This document shows, piece by piece, positions 40,922-51,500 of a stretch of 54,673 bases of DNA. Each line of letters begins with the position of its first letter. Position 1 is the first letter of the stretch. The position numbers and the translations under genes are program-made. Below the pieces are notes generated by a model, which made no database searches, was not told where the DNA came from, and saw only the letters and a list, made by a program, of their open reading frames with translations. Source of the DNA: Flavobacteriaceae bacterium (GTDB lineage Bacteria; Bacteroidota; Bacteroidia; Flavobacteriales; Flavobacteriaceae); assembly GCA_025800395.1 (NCBI GenBank), contig JAOXRU010000594.1, positions 1 through 54,673 on the forward strand, read 5' to 3'.

Positions 40922-43774
40922 TTATTTACTCAAATACATTTTTCGTCTAGAATACAAATTGTAGAACTCATCATCCTTCAAACTATCAATAAATAAGATA
41001 CTTTCGCCAGTAGACTTCATTTCAGGGCCTAACTTTTTATTGACATTTGGAAACTTATTAAAAGAAAATACTGGTTGCTTTATCGCATATCCTTCTAATT
41101 GTGGATTAAAATCAAAATCGGTTACCTTTTTAACACCAAGCATTACTTTTGTAGCATAGTTTACATAAGGTTCCCCATAGGCCTTGGCTATAAATGGTAC
41201 CGTACGAGAAGCTCTAGGATTTGCTTCGATTATATATACCTTATCATTTTTTACTGCAAATTGAATATTTATCAAACCAACCGTATTTAGCGCCAAGGCT
41301 ATCTTCTTGGTATGGTCTTTAATTTGTTGTAAAACCAAATCTCCGAGATTAAAGGGCGGCAAAGTAGCATTAGAATCCCCCGAATGTATTCCACATGGCT
41401 CAATATGTTCCATGATCCCAATGATGTAAACATTTTCTCCATCACAAATTGCATCTGCCTCTGCCTCTATAGCGCCATCCAAATAATGGTCTAAGAGCAA
41501 CTTATTGTTTGGAATCTTGCGCAACAAGTCCACCACATGGGCGATCAATTCTTCTTTATTGATTACAATTTTCATTCCTTGCCCTCCTAAAACATAAGAT
41601 GGGCGAACCAAAATTGGAAAATTCAATTCATCAGCCAATACCAGTGCTTCATCTGCGGTTTCTGCAACACCAAATCGAGGGTACGGTATATTGTTATCCT
41701 TTAAAAGGGTAGAAAAACTACCTCTATCTTCTGCCAAATCTAATGCTTGGAAACTTGTCCCCATTATTTTTATACCATACTTATCCAACTTTTCCGCAAG
41801 CTTCAAGGCTGTTTGTCCTCCAAGCTGAACAATCACCCCTTCTGGTTTTTCATGACGAATAATATCGTAAATATGCTCCCAAAATACTGGCTCAAAATAC
41901 AGCTTGTCCGCTGTATCAAAATCGGTAGAAACTGTTTCTGGATTACAATTGATCATAATCGTCTCATATCCGCATTCTGCAGCTGCCAAAACCCCATGTA
42001 CACAACAATAGTCAAACTCTATTCCCTGACCTATTCTATTTGGTCCTGATCCCAAAACCACTATTTTCTTACGATCACTCACTTGGCTTTCATTAGCGAT
42101 GGTTTCCGTACCATCTGGCAATACCATAGTATCTTCAAAAGTAGAATAATAGTACGGTGTCTGTGCCTGAAATTCAGCAGCACAAGTATCTACCAATTTA
42201 TACACTCTTTTTAGCCCCAAAGACTCCCTCTTGTTATATACTTCGCTTTCCCAACAACCTAGCATATGCGCAATTTGCCTATCTGCAAAGCCTTTTTGTT
42301 TGGCCTCCAACAGTATATCTTTATTAATGGAGTCTATTTGATATTTGCCAATTTCTTTTTCCAATTGATACAATTCCTCATATTGTTTGAGAAACCACAT
42401 ATCTATTTTGGTGATTTCATGTATACGCGACAATGGAATCCCCATCTGTATGGCATCATAAATCACAAAAACCCTATCCCAACTAGCATAGGTAAGCTTA
42501 TCTATAATCTGTTGATAGTCTTTATACCCTTTACCATCTGCTCCCAATCCATTTCTTTTGATTTCCAAAGATTGGGTAGCCTTGTGTAAAGCCTCTTGAA
42601 AAGAACGACCAATACCCATTACTTCGCCAACAGATTTCATCTGTAATCCCAGTGTACGATCCGATCCTTCGAATTTATCAAAATTCCATCGTGGTATTTT
42701 CACGATGACATAATCCAAAGTTGGCTCAAACAAAGCCGATGTTGTTTTGGTAATCTGGTTGTCCAATTCGTCCAAACTATATCCTATAGCCAATTTGGAG
42801 GCAATTTTGGCAATAGGATAACCAGTCGCTTTAGAAGCCAAAGCAGATGAACGACTTACACGAGGGTTGATTTCGATAGCGATGATCTCCTCTTCATCGT
42901 CTGGACTTACAGCAAATTGTACATTACATCCTCCGGCAAAATCTCCTATACTACGCATCATTTTTATGGCCATGTCGCGCATTTTCTGGAAGGTTCTATC
43001 CGACAAAGTCATCGCAGGCGCAACGGTTATCGAATCTCCAGTATGTATCCCCATTGGGTCCATATTTTCGATTGTACAAATGATAACCACATTGTCATTT
43101 TTATCCCGTAGCAACTCCAACTCGTATTCCTTCCAGCCTATCAAAGCTTTATCTATCATCACCTCGTGGATAGGAGATATTTCTAATCCTCTTGTGAGTA
43201 ATTCATCAAAATCTTCCTTCTTATGCACAAAAGAAGCTCCCGCCCCTCCCAAGGTAAAAGATGCCCGTATAACCAATGGAAATCCAAATTCTTGTGCTAT
43301 TTCTTTTCCCTTGAGATAGGATGTCGCAGTTGCTTGGGGCGCCATAGGAATTCCTATCTTCAGCATCAGATTTCTAAATTGCTCTCTATCTTCGGTGATA
43401 TTGATAGCCTCTATGTCTACCCCGATAAGCTCTACTCCAAAGTCCTCCCAAATTCCTTTTTCATCGGCTTCGATACAAAGATTTAGTGCCGTTTGACCAC
43501 CCATCGTTGGCAACACAGCATCTATATTGGGATGCTTTTTTAATATCTCTATAATCGATTTGGTTGTAAGCGGCAACAAATACACATGATCTGCCATAGA
43601 AGGATCGGTCATGATCGTTGCTGGGTTACTATTTATCAAAATGGTTTCAATACCATCTTCTCGAAGAGATCTTAATGCTTGAGATCCAGAATAATCAAAT
43701 TCGCATGCTTGGCCAATAATGATAGGTCCAGAACCGATAAGTAAAATGGATTTTAGGTCTTGTCTTTTTGGCAT
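40922..43774 (-). CDS. carB: Carbamoyl-phosphate synthase large subunit, short form
   Basis: 950 residues. Both ATP-grasp synthase halves are present (LLIGSGPIIIGQACEFDYSG, then VVLGSGPNRIGQGIEFDYCC; GGQTALNL and GGQTALKL; EINPRVSRSSALASKATGYP and EANPRASRTVPFIAKAYGEP). The protein stops shortly after GPEMKSTGES. The C-terminal allosteric (MGS) domain of the roughly 1070-residue enterobacterial enzyme is therefore absent, as I recall for other Flavobacteria. It makes carbamoyl phosphate from glutamine-derived ammonia, bicarbonate and ATP for pyrimidines and arginine. carA is not in the window. Confidence 0.95.
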   Translation of the reverse strand: MPKRQDLKSILLIGSGPIIIGQACEFDYSGSQALRSLREDGIETILINSNPATIMTDPSMADHVYLLPLTTKSIIEILKKHPNIDAVLPTMGGQTALNLCIEADEKGIWEDFGVELIGVDIEAINITEDREQFRNLMLKIGIPMAPQATATSYLKGKEIAQEFGFPLVIRASFTLGGAGASFVHKKEDFDELLTRGLEISPIHEVMIDKALIGWKEYELELLRDKNDNVVIICTIENMDPMGIHTGDSITVAPAMTLSDRTFQKMRDMAIKMMRSIGDFAGGCNVQFAVSPDDEEEIIAIEINPRVSRSSALASKATGYPIAKIASKLAIGYSLDELDNQITKTTSALFEPTLDYVIVKIPRWNFDKFEGSDRTLGLQMKSVGEVMGIGRSFQEALHKATQSLEIKRNGLGADGKGYKDYQQIIDKLTYASWDRVFVIYDAIQMGIPLSRIHEITKIDMWFLKQYEELYQLEKEIGKYQIDSINKDILLEAKQKGFADRQIAHMLGCWESEVYNKRESLGLKRVYKLVDTCAAEFQAQTPYYYSTFEDTMVLPDGTETIANESQVSDRKKIVVLGSGPNRIGQGIEFDYCCVHGVLAAAECGYETIMINCNPETVSTDFDTADKLYFEPVFWEHIYDIIRHEKPEGVIVQLGGQTALKLAEKLDKYGIKIMGTSFQALDLAEDRGSFSTLLKDNNIPYPRFGVAETADEALVLADELNFPILVRPSYVLGGQGMKIVINKEELIAHVVDLLRKIPNNKLLLDHYLDGAIEAEADAICDGENVYIIGIMEHIEPCGIHSGDSNATLPPFNLGDLVLQQIKDHTKKIALALNTVGLINIQFAVKNDKVYIIEANPRASRTVPFIAKAYGEPYVNYATKVMLGVKKVTDFDFNPQLEGYAIKQPVFSFNKFPNVNKKLGPEMKSTGESILFIDSLKDDEFYNLYSRRKMYLSK

Positions 43775-43813
43775 AAAAAAAAATTTTTGTAAAAATACTC
43801 TTATTTAAGGCAT

Positions 43814-43848
43814 AAAAAAAAGGTGTTACTTAAAAAAAGTAACACCTT
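43814..43848 (-). terminator. Terminator between rpmH and carB
   Basis: AAGGTGTTACTT and AAGTAACACCTT form perfect 12-base arms around a short A-rich loop. On the minus strand this is followed by a T-run, so it ends the rpmH transcript before carB. Confidence 0.9.
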
Positions 43849-43868
43849 ATATTAACATAATATCAACA

Positions 43869-44027
43869 TTATTTCTTGTGTCTTGGTTCAGATGATACAG
43901 AAAGTTTCTTTCTTCCTTTCGCTCTTCTACTGGCTAGAACTTTTCTTCCATTTACAGAGGCCATTCTTTCTCTAAAACCGTGTTTGTTTCTTCTTTTTCT
44001 TTTTGATGGTTGAAATGTTCTTTTCAT
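43869..44027 (-). CDS. rpmH: 50S ribosomal protein L34
   Basis: 52 residues, highly basic: [20 protein letters not shown], then [20 protein letters not shown] and a [13 protein letters not shown] tail. This is the universal L34 sequence. It is a component of the large ribosomal subunit. A near-consensus promoter (44100-44130) and a strong terminator frame it as a monocistronic unit. Confidence 0.97.
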   Translation of the reverse strand: MKRTFQPSKRKRRNKHGFRERMASVNGRKVLASRRAKGRKKLSVSSEPRHKK

Positions 44028-44099
44028 CTCTCTATATCTTTATAAAAACTTTATCCGTGTACTAATTTCCATAACGCTTCTCTTTGGAAAAGCTGGGCG

Positions 44100-44130
44100 C
44101 AAATATACAAAGACTTTTGGCTTTGACAAA
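44100..44130 (-). promoter_or_regulatory. Consensus Bacteroidetes promoter of rpmH
   Basis: On the minus strand TTTG (44127-44130), exactly 19 bases, then TATATTTG (44100-44107). Both boxes and the spacing match the -33/-7 consensus. Transcription should start near 44093, about 66 bases before the start codon. Confidence 0.85.
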
Positions 44131-44161
44131 TAATTTAAAAATATTTTTGAATTGTTTTTGT

Positions 44162-44169
44162 TACCTTTG
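44162..44169 (+). promoter_or_regulatory. -7 promoter box of the TPR-like membrane protein gene
   Basis: TACCTTTG matches the consensus and faces away from the rpmH promoter. The start codon lies 69 bases downstream. Confidence 0.5.
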
Positions 44170-44238
44170 CCAACGCTTTATATATAGGACTAAAGCACTA
44201 AACTGGTTTGAAAACAAAATTACCTAAATTACTAAAAC

Positions 44239-44754
44239 ATGTTTAACAAAAACCTTAAAATCATACTTGCTGCAGCAATCACTGCTTTTGCTGTTTACCA
44301 ATTTGTTGAAGGTCAAATAGGAAATGGAATTGCCCTACTTCTTTTGGCAGGAATATTTGTTTTTCTATATTTCAAAAACGAAATAATTTTAATGGCCTTT
44401 TTGAGAATGCGCAAACAAGACATGGAAGGCACCAAAAAGTGGTTGGACAAAATTAAAAATCCCGAAGCGTCGCTAGTCAAAAAACAACAGGGATATTTCA
44501 ACTACCTACACGGTATCATGAGTTCGCAAACCAATTTGACCCAAGCGGAAAAGTACTTCAAAAAAGCACTCAAATTTGGCCTAAGCATGAATCATGATGT
44601 TGCCATGGCAAAACTAAGCTTGGCTGGTATTGCCATGCAGAAAAGAAGGAAACGAGAAGCTACCACCTTATTAAAAGAAGCAAAAAAACTAGATAAGCAG
44701 GGTATGCTAACGGATCAAATTAGAATGATGCAACAGCAGATGAAAAAAATATAA
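44239..44754 (+). CDS. TPR-like membrane protein, uncharacterised
   Basis: 171 residues. Two hydrophobic segments (IILAAAITAFAVYQFV and IALLLLAGIFVFLYF) are followed by a helical cytoplasmic part with TPR-like pairs (QAEKYFKKALKFGLSMNHDV, ATTLLKEAKKLDKQGM). It is monocistronic with its own -7 box and terminator. Function unknown. Confidence 0.75.
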   Translation: MFNKNLKIILAAAITAFAVYQFVEGQIGNGIALLLLAGIFVFLYFKNEIILMAFLRMRKQDMEGTKKWLDKIKNPEASLVKKQQGYFNYLHGIMSSQTNLTQAEKYFKKALKFGLSMNHDVAMAKLSLAGIAMQKRRKREATTLLKEAKKLDKQGMLTDQIRMMQQQMKKI

Positions 44755-44766
44755 TTGCCTAGCCCT

Positions 44767-44798
44767 AAAAAACCGCTACTTTGAATAGCGGTTTTTTT
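44767..44798. terminator. Bidirectional terminator
   Basis: A-run, CCGCTA, seven-base loop, TAGCGG, T-run. It sits between convergent genes ending at 44754 and 44816 and serves both. Confidence 0.9.
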
Positions 44799-44815
44799 GT
44801 GTAATCAAGATCGTT

Positions 44816-45760
44816 CTAATCCAAAGTGGTATAATACCCTTCTTTAGGAATCTTTATCATATATTCTTTTCTACTCTTGTTATTCAAATGAGGCTCCCTC
44901 AACCAAGAATTGTGCATCTTCAATATTTTATAGTTGATCCCAAAACGCTTGGCAAAACTAGCAAAATTCACTACAGCAGTGTCTACCGATACCAAATAAG
45001 TCGGTACCGCCTTATACATATCTTTGTCCTCTATTTTAAAACCATATTTGGCTGGATTGGATATAATTTCTTTTAAAGCCAAAATACGAAACACATAACG
45101 ACCTGTCTCTTCACCCAACAACAGATTATAATAATCGTTTACTTTCTGTGCTTCTAATCTCCTTTGAATACCATGCATACCGGCATTATAAGCAGAGGCC
45201 ACTGTAGTCCAACTTCCAAATTGTTTATACGCCTTTTTCAAATACTTGCAAGCCACCTCAGTAGATTTTTCTATATGATAACGCTCATCTACATTTTTAT
45301 TGATTTCCATCCCATACTCCCTACCTGTCGTACGCATAATTTGCCAAAAGCCTGTAGCTCCAGCAGGAGAAACCAACTGTTGCAACCCACTTTCAGCCAA
45401 GGCCAAATACTTAAAATCATCGGGGACTCCATTTGCTGCCAAAATTGGCTCGATTATAGGAAAATACTTATGCGCCCGCTTCATCAATAACAATGCATTT
45501 GACTGCCAATAAGTATTTACCAACAACTCCCTATCGATGCGCTCACGTATCTCAGGATCGTCTACAGGCACTTGCTCTCCCGCAAAACTCAAATCCTTCG
45601 GAATGTCCAATGCCTTCACACTATAAATTGGTGGATTGTTAGTTGTTTTCACTCCTGCTCTTTCTTTAGACGAATTCGATTCGTCACTAACTGCATAAAT
45701 AAATGTGCTTGCTACTAAGACAACCACAACTACCAGCATCATTCTAGATAGTAATTTCAT
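44816..45760 (-). CDS. Lytic transglycosylase (SLT domain, GH23-like)
   Basis: 314 residues with an N-terminal membrane or signal segment (LLSRMMLVVVVVLVASTFIY). The SLT domain (about residues 100-250) shows the catalytic Glu in LALAESGLQ, SPAGATGFWQIM, ERYHIEKSTEVACKYL and ASAYNAG, as in MltD-type enzymes. It cleaves the MurNAc-GlcNAc bond of peptidoglycan. No LysM repeat is seen. The gene is monocistronic. Confidence 0.9.
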   Translation of the reverse strand: MKLLSRMMLVVVVVLVASTFIYAVSDESNSSKERAGVKTTNNPPIYSVKALDIPKDLSFAGEQVPVDDPEIRERIDRELLVNTYWQSNALLLMKRAHKYFPIIEPILAANGVPDDFKYLALAESGLQQLVSPAGATGFWQIMRTTGREYGMEINKNVDERYHIEKSTEVACKYLKKAYKQFGSWTTVASAYNAGMHGIQRRLEAQKVNDYYNLLLGEETGRYVFRILALKEIISNPAKYGFKIEDKDMYKAVPTYLVSVDTAVVNFASFAKRFGINYKILKMHNSWLREPHLNNKSRKEYMIKIPKEGYYTTLD

Positions 45761-45874
45761 TTTTCTTTTTTTTAGTTTGGGAATCCTTATATAAAACGTA
45801 AATGTCTTATCTTTTGGTATATCCGATTCGCACCCTTTGTTACAGAATCCTAAAATTAAAGAAAATCTTACATA

Positions 45875-46540
45875 TTAACCTAATAATATTCGATGAATCT
45901 CCATACTGATTCGACGAGCTTTATTTAAAATCATAATGTGCGTTCCATTTTCTACAACAACACAATCTTTAATGTATTTTATAGGAAATACTGGGTCCTT
46001 ATCTCCATGGATGTGCACACAATTGGATAACACTTCTTTATTATCGTAATGCATCATTTTATCAATTGCCCAATTGAGATACTCGGGATCGTTTACCGAC
46101 AAATAGGTTTTATACAAGTCCAACCTACTTTTTATCTTTTCTCCTAATGCATATTTGGCCAACAATTCTACATTAGAAATCAATCTTGTGGGCAGCAACT
46201 TATGGATGTTGGTCATAGCAGCAAAACGCATTTTGGGCGGTAATTCCGATTTTGTCTTTATACTAGAAACCAAGATTACTTTCTGTGGATTGCAATATTT
46301 AGCCATTTCCTGAACTACCACGCCACCAAAAGAAACCCCTAACAATACCGGGCTCTCATCTTTCACATTTTCAAGTAATTTTAAAGCATATTCTCGCATC
46401 GACATTTTAGGCTCTGGCACAAACCATTCCAATTTATATAGTTCAAACTGTTTGTTATCTAAAACCAAATTATCGAAAATACTCGCATTAGCAGCCATGC
46501 CTGGTACCAAATATATTGGAATCTTTTTTTGCACTTTCAT
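45875..46540 (-). CDS. Alpha/beta-hydrolase
   Basis: 221 residues, no signal peptide. The nucleophile elbow GVSFGGVVV (Ser near residue 69), the acid in HGDKDPVF and the His in ENGTHIM complete the triad. The opening IPIYLVPGMAANASIF forms the oxyanion loop. Substrate unknown; a small cytoplasmic esterase or thioesterase is likely. It is divergent from the next gene. Confidence 0.82.
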   Translation of the reverse strand: MKVQKKIPIYLVPGMAANASIFDNLVLDNKQFELYKLEWFVPEPKMSMREYALKLLENVKDESPVLLGVSFGGVVVQEMAKYCNPQKVILVSSIKTKSELPPKMRFAAMTNIHKLLPTRLISNVELLAKYALGEKIKSRLDLYKTYLSVNDPEYLNWAIDKMMHYDNKEVLSNCVHIHGDKDPVFPIKYIKDCVVVENGTHIMILNKARRISMEIHRILLG

Positions 46541-46581
46541 ACTGAAAACGTTAAATTATAAGAAGTTAGCTATTTTTTCCC

Positions 46582-46589
46582 TATATTTG
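46582..46589 (+). promoter_or_regulatory. -7 promoter box upstream of the GNAT-like gene
   Basis: TATATTTG matches the consensus but lies 147 bases before the ATG. That predicts a long leader, which includes the dyad GCAATT-TTTT-AATTGC at 46701-46716, 20 bases before the start codon. Confidence 0.35.
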
Positions 46590-46736
46590 CATTACCAAAC
46601 TAACAATTCTTCTATAATTTTACCTAAACACAATATTAAGAAATTTTAAAATTTTTGCTTAATAAATTACAGAAGTAGCATAATCTTAAGAGAACCACTA
46701 GCAATTTTTTAATTGCAACCTTAAAATAGAAACTAA

Positions 46737-47036
46737 ATGAGAGAATGGACTATTAAGGACAATGAGTTTTTACGTCAGTATGAGGTGAAAATTGATGGTC
46801 ATCTTGCGAAAATGGAGTATTCTACACAAGAACGTAAGATTTTCCTAACCAAACTTGTTGTTCCAACAGAAATTGAAGATGAAACATTTAAAGAAGAATT
46901 CATCAGAGGCGTGTTAAGCACTATTGAAGACAAGCAAAATGTGCGCGTAGTGCCGACCAGCCCGCAGATCGTTAGTTTTTTACGAAGAAATCGCAGACAA
47001 TATCAAGAACTACTTCCTGTTGGAATTAGAATCTAA
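46737..47036 (+). CDS. Small GNAT-like protein with degenerate acetyl-CoA loop
   Basis: 99 residues. The topology and ends match the small YidJ/COG2388 type of N-acetyltransferase: YEVKIDGHLAKMEYSTQERK, LTKLVVPTEIE, then VRVVPTSPQIVSFLRRNRRQ. The acetyl-CoA pyrophosphate loop, usually E-G-K-G-x-G-x-x-L, reads EDETFKEEFI, so it probably cannot bind acetyl-CoA normally. A non-enzymatic or altered role is inferred. It has its own promoter box and terminator. Confidence 0.65.
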   Translation: MREWTIKDNEFLRQYEVKIDGHLAKMEYSTQERKIFLTKLVVPTEIEDETFKEEFIRGVLSTIEDKQNVRVVPTSPQIVSFLRRNRRQYQELLPVGIRI

Positions 47037-47057
47037 TATTAGCGAAAGAAAAATTTG

Positions 47058-47087
47058 ACCGCCTAATCTCCAATTAGGCGGTTTTTT
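47058..47087 (+). terminator. Rho-independent terminator after the GNAT-like gene
   Basis: ACCGCCTAAT, five-base loop, ATTAGGCGGT, then TTTTT. It also lies at the 3' end of the convergent mtaB gene. Confidence 0.9.
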
Positions 47088-48414
47088 ATGCCTCAATTTT
47101 ATTGAATTTAAATCGCAATATACCTTCTTCATCAATCTCTGTTAACTCTACTTCCTGAATGGTATTTACAAGCTCTGGGTTCCATGGCAATCTTACTTTT
47201 ACATAGTTCTCTGTAAAACCATAAATATATCCCTCTTTATTTTCACCTTCAAACAACACCTTTCTGATACTACCTAATTGACTTTCATAAAAAGCCCTAC
47301 GTTTTTTAACAGATAATGCACGAAGCATTTTACTGCGTTTGTTGCGCACCTTCTTTGGCACTACTCCATCCATATCAACGGCTTCTGTATTGGGCCTTTC
47401 GGAATAGGTAAACACATGAAAATAAGAAACATTCAATTCATTTAAAAATTGATACGTCTCTAGAAATAATTCTTCCGTTTCTCCAGGAAAACCAACAATT
47501 ACATCTACACCAATACAGGCATGCGGCATTAGTTCTTTTATGCGCTGAACCCTCTCTGCATATAACTCTCTACGATATCTTCTTTTCATTTTGCCTAGCA
47601 ACTCATTAGAACCACTCTGCAATGGAATATGAAAATGGGGAACAAAAGCCTTGCTATCGGAAACAAATTCAATGGTTTCATCTTTCAACAAATTTGGTTC
47701 TATGGAAGAAATTCGCAAACGACTAATACCCAAAACCTTGTCTAATGCTTGCACCAATTCAAAAAATGTATGCTCGTGGCGTTTATTACCAAACTCTCCC
47801 TTTCCATAGTCTCCAATATTTACGCCTGTCAAAACAATTTCTTGTATGCCCTGAGCCGCAATTTCTGACGCATTTTTCAATACACTGTCCAAAGTATCGC
47901 TACGCGATATTCCTCGTGCCATCGGTATGGTACAGTATGTACACTTATAATCACAGCCATCTTGAACTTTCAAAAAAGCTCGCGTACGATCCCCAATGGA
48001 ATAACTCCCAACGTAAAAATCCGTCTCTTCTATTTCACAAGAATGTACTTCCCCAAAATCATTCTTGCTCAAATCATTGATATAATCGTTAAGCTGAAAC
48101 TTTTCTTTTGCACCCAACACCAAATCCACCCCATCAATAGATGCCAACTCTTCTGGCTTTAATTGCGCATAACATCCTATCGCAGCAACAAATGCCTTGT
48201 CATTTACTTTCAACGCCTGACGAACAATCGTCTTAAACCTCTTGTCCGCATTTTCTGTAACCGAACAGGTATTGATAACATAAATATCCGCCTTTTCCGA
48301 AAAATCGACACGTTCATAGCCTTCTTCTCCAAAATCACGGGCAATAGTCGAGGTCTCCGAAAAATTTAGTTTACATCCAAGGGTATAAAATGCTACTTTC
48401 TTTTTTTTCATCAT
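47086..48414 (-). CDS. mtaB: tRNA t6A37 methylthiotransferase (MtaB)
   Basis: 442 residues. The UPF0004 domain supplies three cluster cysteines (FYTLGCKLN, VINTCSVT, AAIGCYAQ). The radical SAM core has CDYKCTYCTIP (CxxxCxxC), SSIEPNLL, HIPLQSGSNELLGKMKRRY and DVIVGFPGETEE. A C-terminal TRAM domain binds RNA. It adds a methylthio group to N6-threonylcarbamoyladenosine-37 of tRNA, using S-adenosylmethionine and two 4Fe-4S clusters. The CDYKCTYC/YRR pattern favours MtaB over MiaB or RimO. Confidence 0.92.
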   Translation of the reverse strand: MMKKKKVAFYTLGCKLNFSETSTIARDFGEEGYERVDFSEKADIYVINTCSVTENADKRFKTIVRQALKVNDKAFVAAIGCYAQLKPEELASIDGVDLVLGAKEKFQLNDYINDLSKNDFGEVHSCEIEETDFYVGSYSIGDRTRAFLKVQDGCDYKCTYCTIPMARGISRSDTLDSVLKNASEIAAQGIQEIVLTGVNIGDYGKGEFGNKRHEHTFFELVQALDKVLGISRLRISSIEPNLLKDETIEFVSDSKAFVPHFHIPLQSGSNELLGKMKRRYRRELYAERVQRIKELMPHACIGVDVIVGFPGETEELFLETYQFLNELNVSYFHVFTYSERPNTEAVDMDGVVPKKVRNKRSKMLRALSVKKRRAFYESQLGSIRKVLFEGENKEGYIYGFTENYVKVRLPWNPELVNTIQEVELTEIDEEGILRFKFNKIEA

Positions 48415-48514
48415 AATACAGATTTCTTTCCATCCAAACAGAAAAGGGCTGCAAAGATACTATAAAAGTAGGAAGTACAAATTGCATCCTTCCCCGTCTA
48501 ACAAAAACCGTATG

Positions 48515-51500
48515 CTACTTCTCTAGGTTCAATATCCAATTCCTAGCATTTACAAATGCTTCCAACCACGGACTCACTGCATCCTGCCTGTCTGAATAAT
48601 ACGCCCAGTTCCAAGGATAAATAGATCGCTCTATATGAGGCATCATCACCAAATGCCTCCCACTTGCATCACAAAGCATAGCTGTATTATAATCACTTCC
48701 ATTTGGATTGGAAGGGTAGCTATCGTACCCATATTTTGCTACTATATGATACTGATGCTCCTCTTCTGGTAAAACAAATTTACCCTCCCCATGAGATATC
48801 CAAACACCTAAGGTACTCCCTGCAAGACTTTCTAGCATCACAGAATGGTTCTCCGATATAGTCACCGAAGTAAAATTGCTCTCATGCTTCATCGAATCGT
48901 TGTGGCGCATCTTCCCATGTACTTTATGCTCGGGATGTATCAACTCCAATTCCATAAATAACTGACATCCATTGCAAATCCCTACAGATAAGGTGTCTTC
49001 TCTTTCAAAAAACCTCTCTAAGGCTTCTTTTGCTCTTGGATTGTACTTAAATGATCCAGCCCATCCTTTGGCAGATCCCAACACATCCGAATTGGAAAAT
49101 CCGCCAACAGCTCCAATAAACTGAATATCCTCCAAAGTTTCCCGTCCAGATATCAAGTCCGTCATATGTATGTCCTTTACTTCAAATCCAGCGGCGTACA
49201 TGGCGTTAGCCATTTCCCTTTCGGAATTAGAACCCTTCTCACGAATAATCGCTGCCTTCGGACGCTTTCCTTCTACTTGCGGTAGTTTACCACTGAAGCC
49301 TTCTGGAAAATGATATGCTAAGCCTTGTTCTGCATAATTTTGAAAACGCTCCAAGGCTTTCCCATTTTTAGTTTGCTTACTATCCAACAAATAGGAGGTC
49401 TTATACCATATATCTCGCATTGCTGCGATGTCAAAACTATAAGCCTGATCTTTATATTGTATTTGCAAATCACCTCCAGAAACTACTTCTCCTATCTTGT
49501 GAAAGCGAACACCCGCTGCTTCCAATGCCGCCTCTACTTTGGCATCCTTGGCCTGAAATACTATGGCATTGTTCTCAGCAAACAACAAGCTTATGATATC
49601 TTTTGCCTCTAAATCAGATAAATCCAATTGGGCTCCTACAGCTTCACTAGCAAAACATAGCTCCAAAAGCGTAGTAATCAGCCCGCCACTAGACACATCA
49701 TGTCCTGCCACTATCTGATCGGATCCGATCAACTCCTGCACCGTTTGAAACGCCCTTTTGAAAAAATCTACATCTTTTATATCTGGAGTGGTCTCCCCAA
49801 CTTTGTTTCTAATTTGTGCAAAAGAAGAACCTCCCAATGCATATGCATCTTGTGAAAGATTGATATAATACACTGGCCCTGCATCTACTCGAAATACTGG
49901 CTCTACTACTTTGCGGATATCTTCACATTGCCCCACTGTGGATATAATAACTGTCCCAGGAGACAACACATCTCCATCAGGATATTTTTGCTTCATAGAC
50001 AAACTATCCTTACCAGTAGGCACATTGATTCCCAGGGCTACAGCAAATGCAGAAACTGCTTCTACCGCATCATACAAACGTGCATCTTCTCCTGGGTTTC
50101 TGCAAGGCCACATCCAATTGGCAGACAAAGAAACTCCTTCCAGTTGCTCGTCTAGTGGCGCCCAAATCAAATTGGACAAGGACTCTGCTATGGCATTTCT
50201 ACTTCCTGCTGCCGGATCTATCAGTGCACTTATAGGAGCATGCCCTATACTTGTCGCTACCCCTTTGTGGTTTTTATAATCTAAAGCCATTACCCCTACA
50301 TTGTTGAGCGGCAATTGTAAAGGTCCCACACATTGCTGCTTGGCAACTCTCCCACCTACGCAACGATCTACCTTATTCGTAAGCCAATCTTTACAAGCTA
50401 CTGCCTCTAACTGTAATACCTGTTCTAGGTATATCGCCAAGTCTTCTACATCATAATCTGTCGATTGGTAACTAGTTTCTGCCCGAGTATCCTCCATAAT
50501 CGTCTTTGGCGCACTGCCAAACATATCATCCAAATCCAAATCCATGGGTTTTTCCCCCTTGGCTTTACTTTGGAAACTAAAGTGCATATCATCGGTTACC
50601 TTGCCTACTGTATACATTGGAGCACGCTCTCTTTGGGCTATTCGCTCTAGCTTCTTCGCATCTTCTTTGGCGATCACCAAGCCCATTCGCTCTTGGGATT
50701 CGTTCCCTATGATCTCCTTGGCAGATAAGGTAGGATCCCCTACAGGTAATGCATCCAAATCTATGGCTCCTCCAGTATCTTCTACCAACTCCGACAAACA
50801 ATTGAGATGCCCACCAGCTCCATGATCGTGTATAGATATTATCGTGTTTTCTTCATCTTCTACCATTGCTCGTATGGCATTGGCTACTCTTTTTTGCATC
50901 TCAGGATTGGATCGTTGGATGGCGTTTAACTCTATCCCCGAGTTAAAGGCTCCCGTGTCCGCAGAGGATACTGCCGCACCACCCATTCCAATACGATAAT
51001 TGTCTCCACCCAATATCACAATATCATCCCCTTTTTTTGGGGTTTTCTTCTGGGCCTGTTCTTTTTTTGCATAGCCTATGCCTCCTGCCAACATAATGAC
51101 CTTGTCAAACCCCAATTTTCGTGCATGTTCTTCATGTTCAAATGTCAATACCGATCCGGATATAAGTGGTTGTCCAAATTTGTTGCCAAAATCTGAGGCT
51201 CCATTTGAGGCCTTTATCAAAATATCCATAGGCGTTTGGTACAACCAATTGCGCGCTTCCATTCCTTGCTCCCAAGGCCTAGTTTGCTCCAAACGAGAAT
51301 AGGCAGTCATATACACAGCCGTTCCTGCCAAAGGCAACGAACCTTGCCCCCCAGCCAAGCGATCTCGTATTTCTCCTCCCGATCCTGTAGCCGCACCATT
51401 GAATGGTTCTACAGTGGTTGGAAAGTTGTGTGTCTCCGCCTTCAAGGAGAGTACCGAATCAAAATCTGTCTCTTTATAATAATCCGCCTTATCCGATGAT

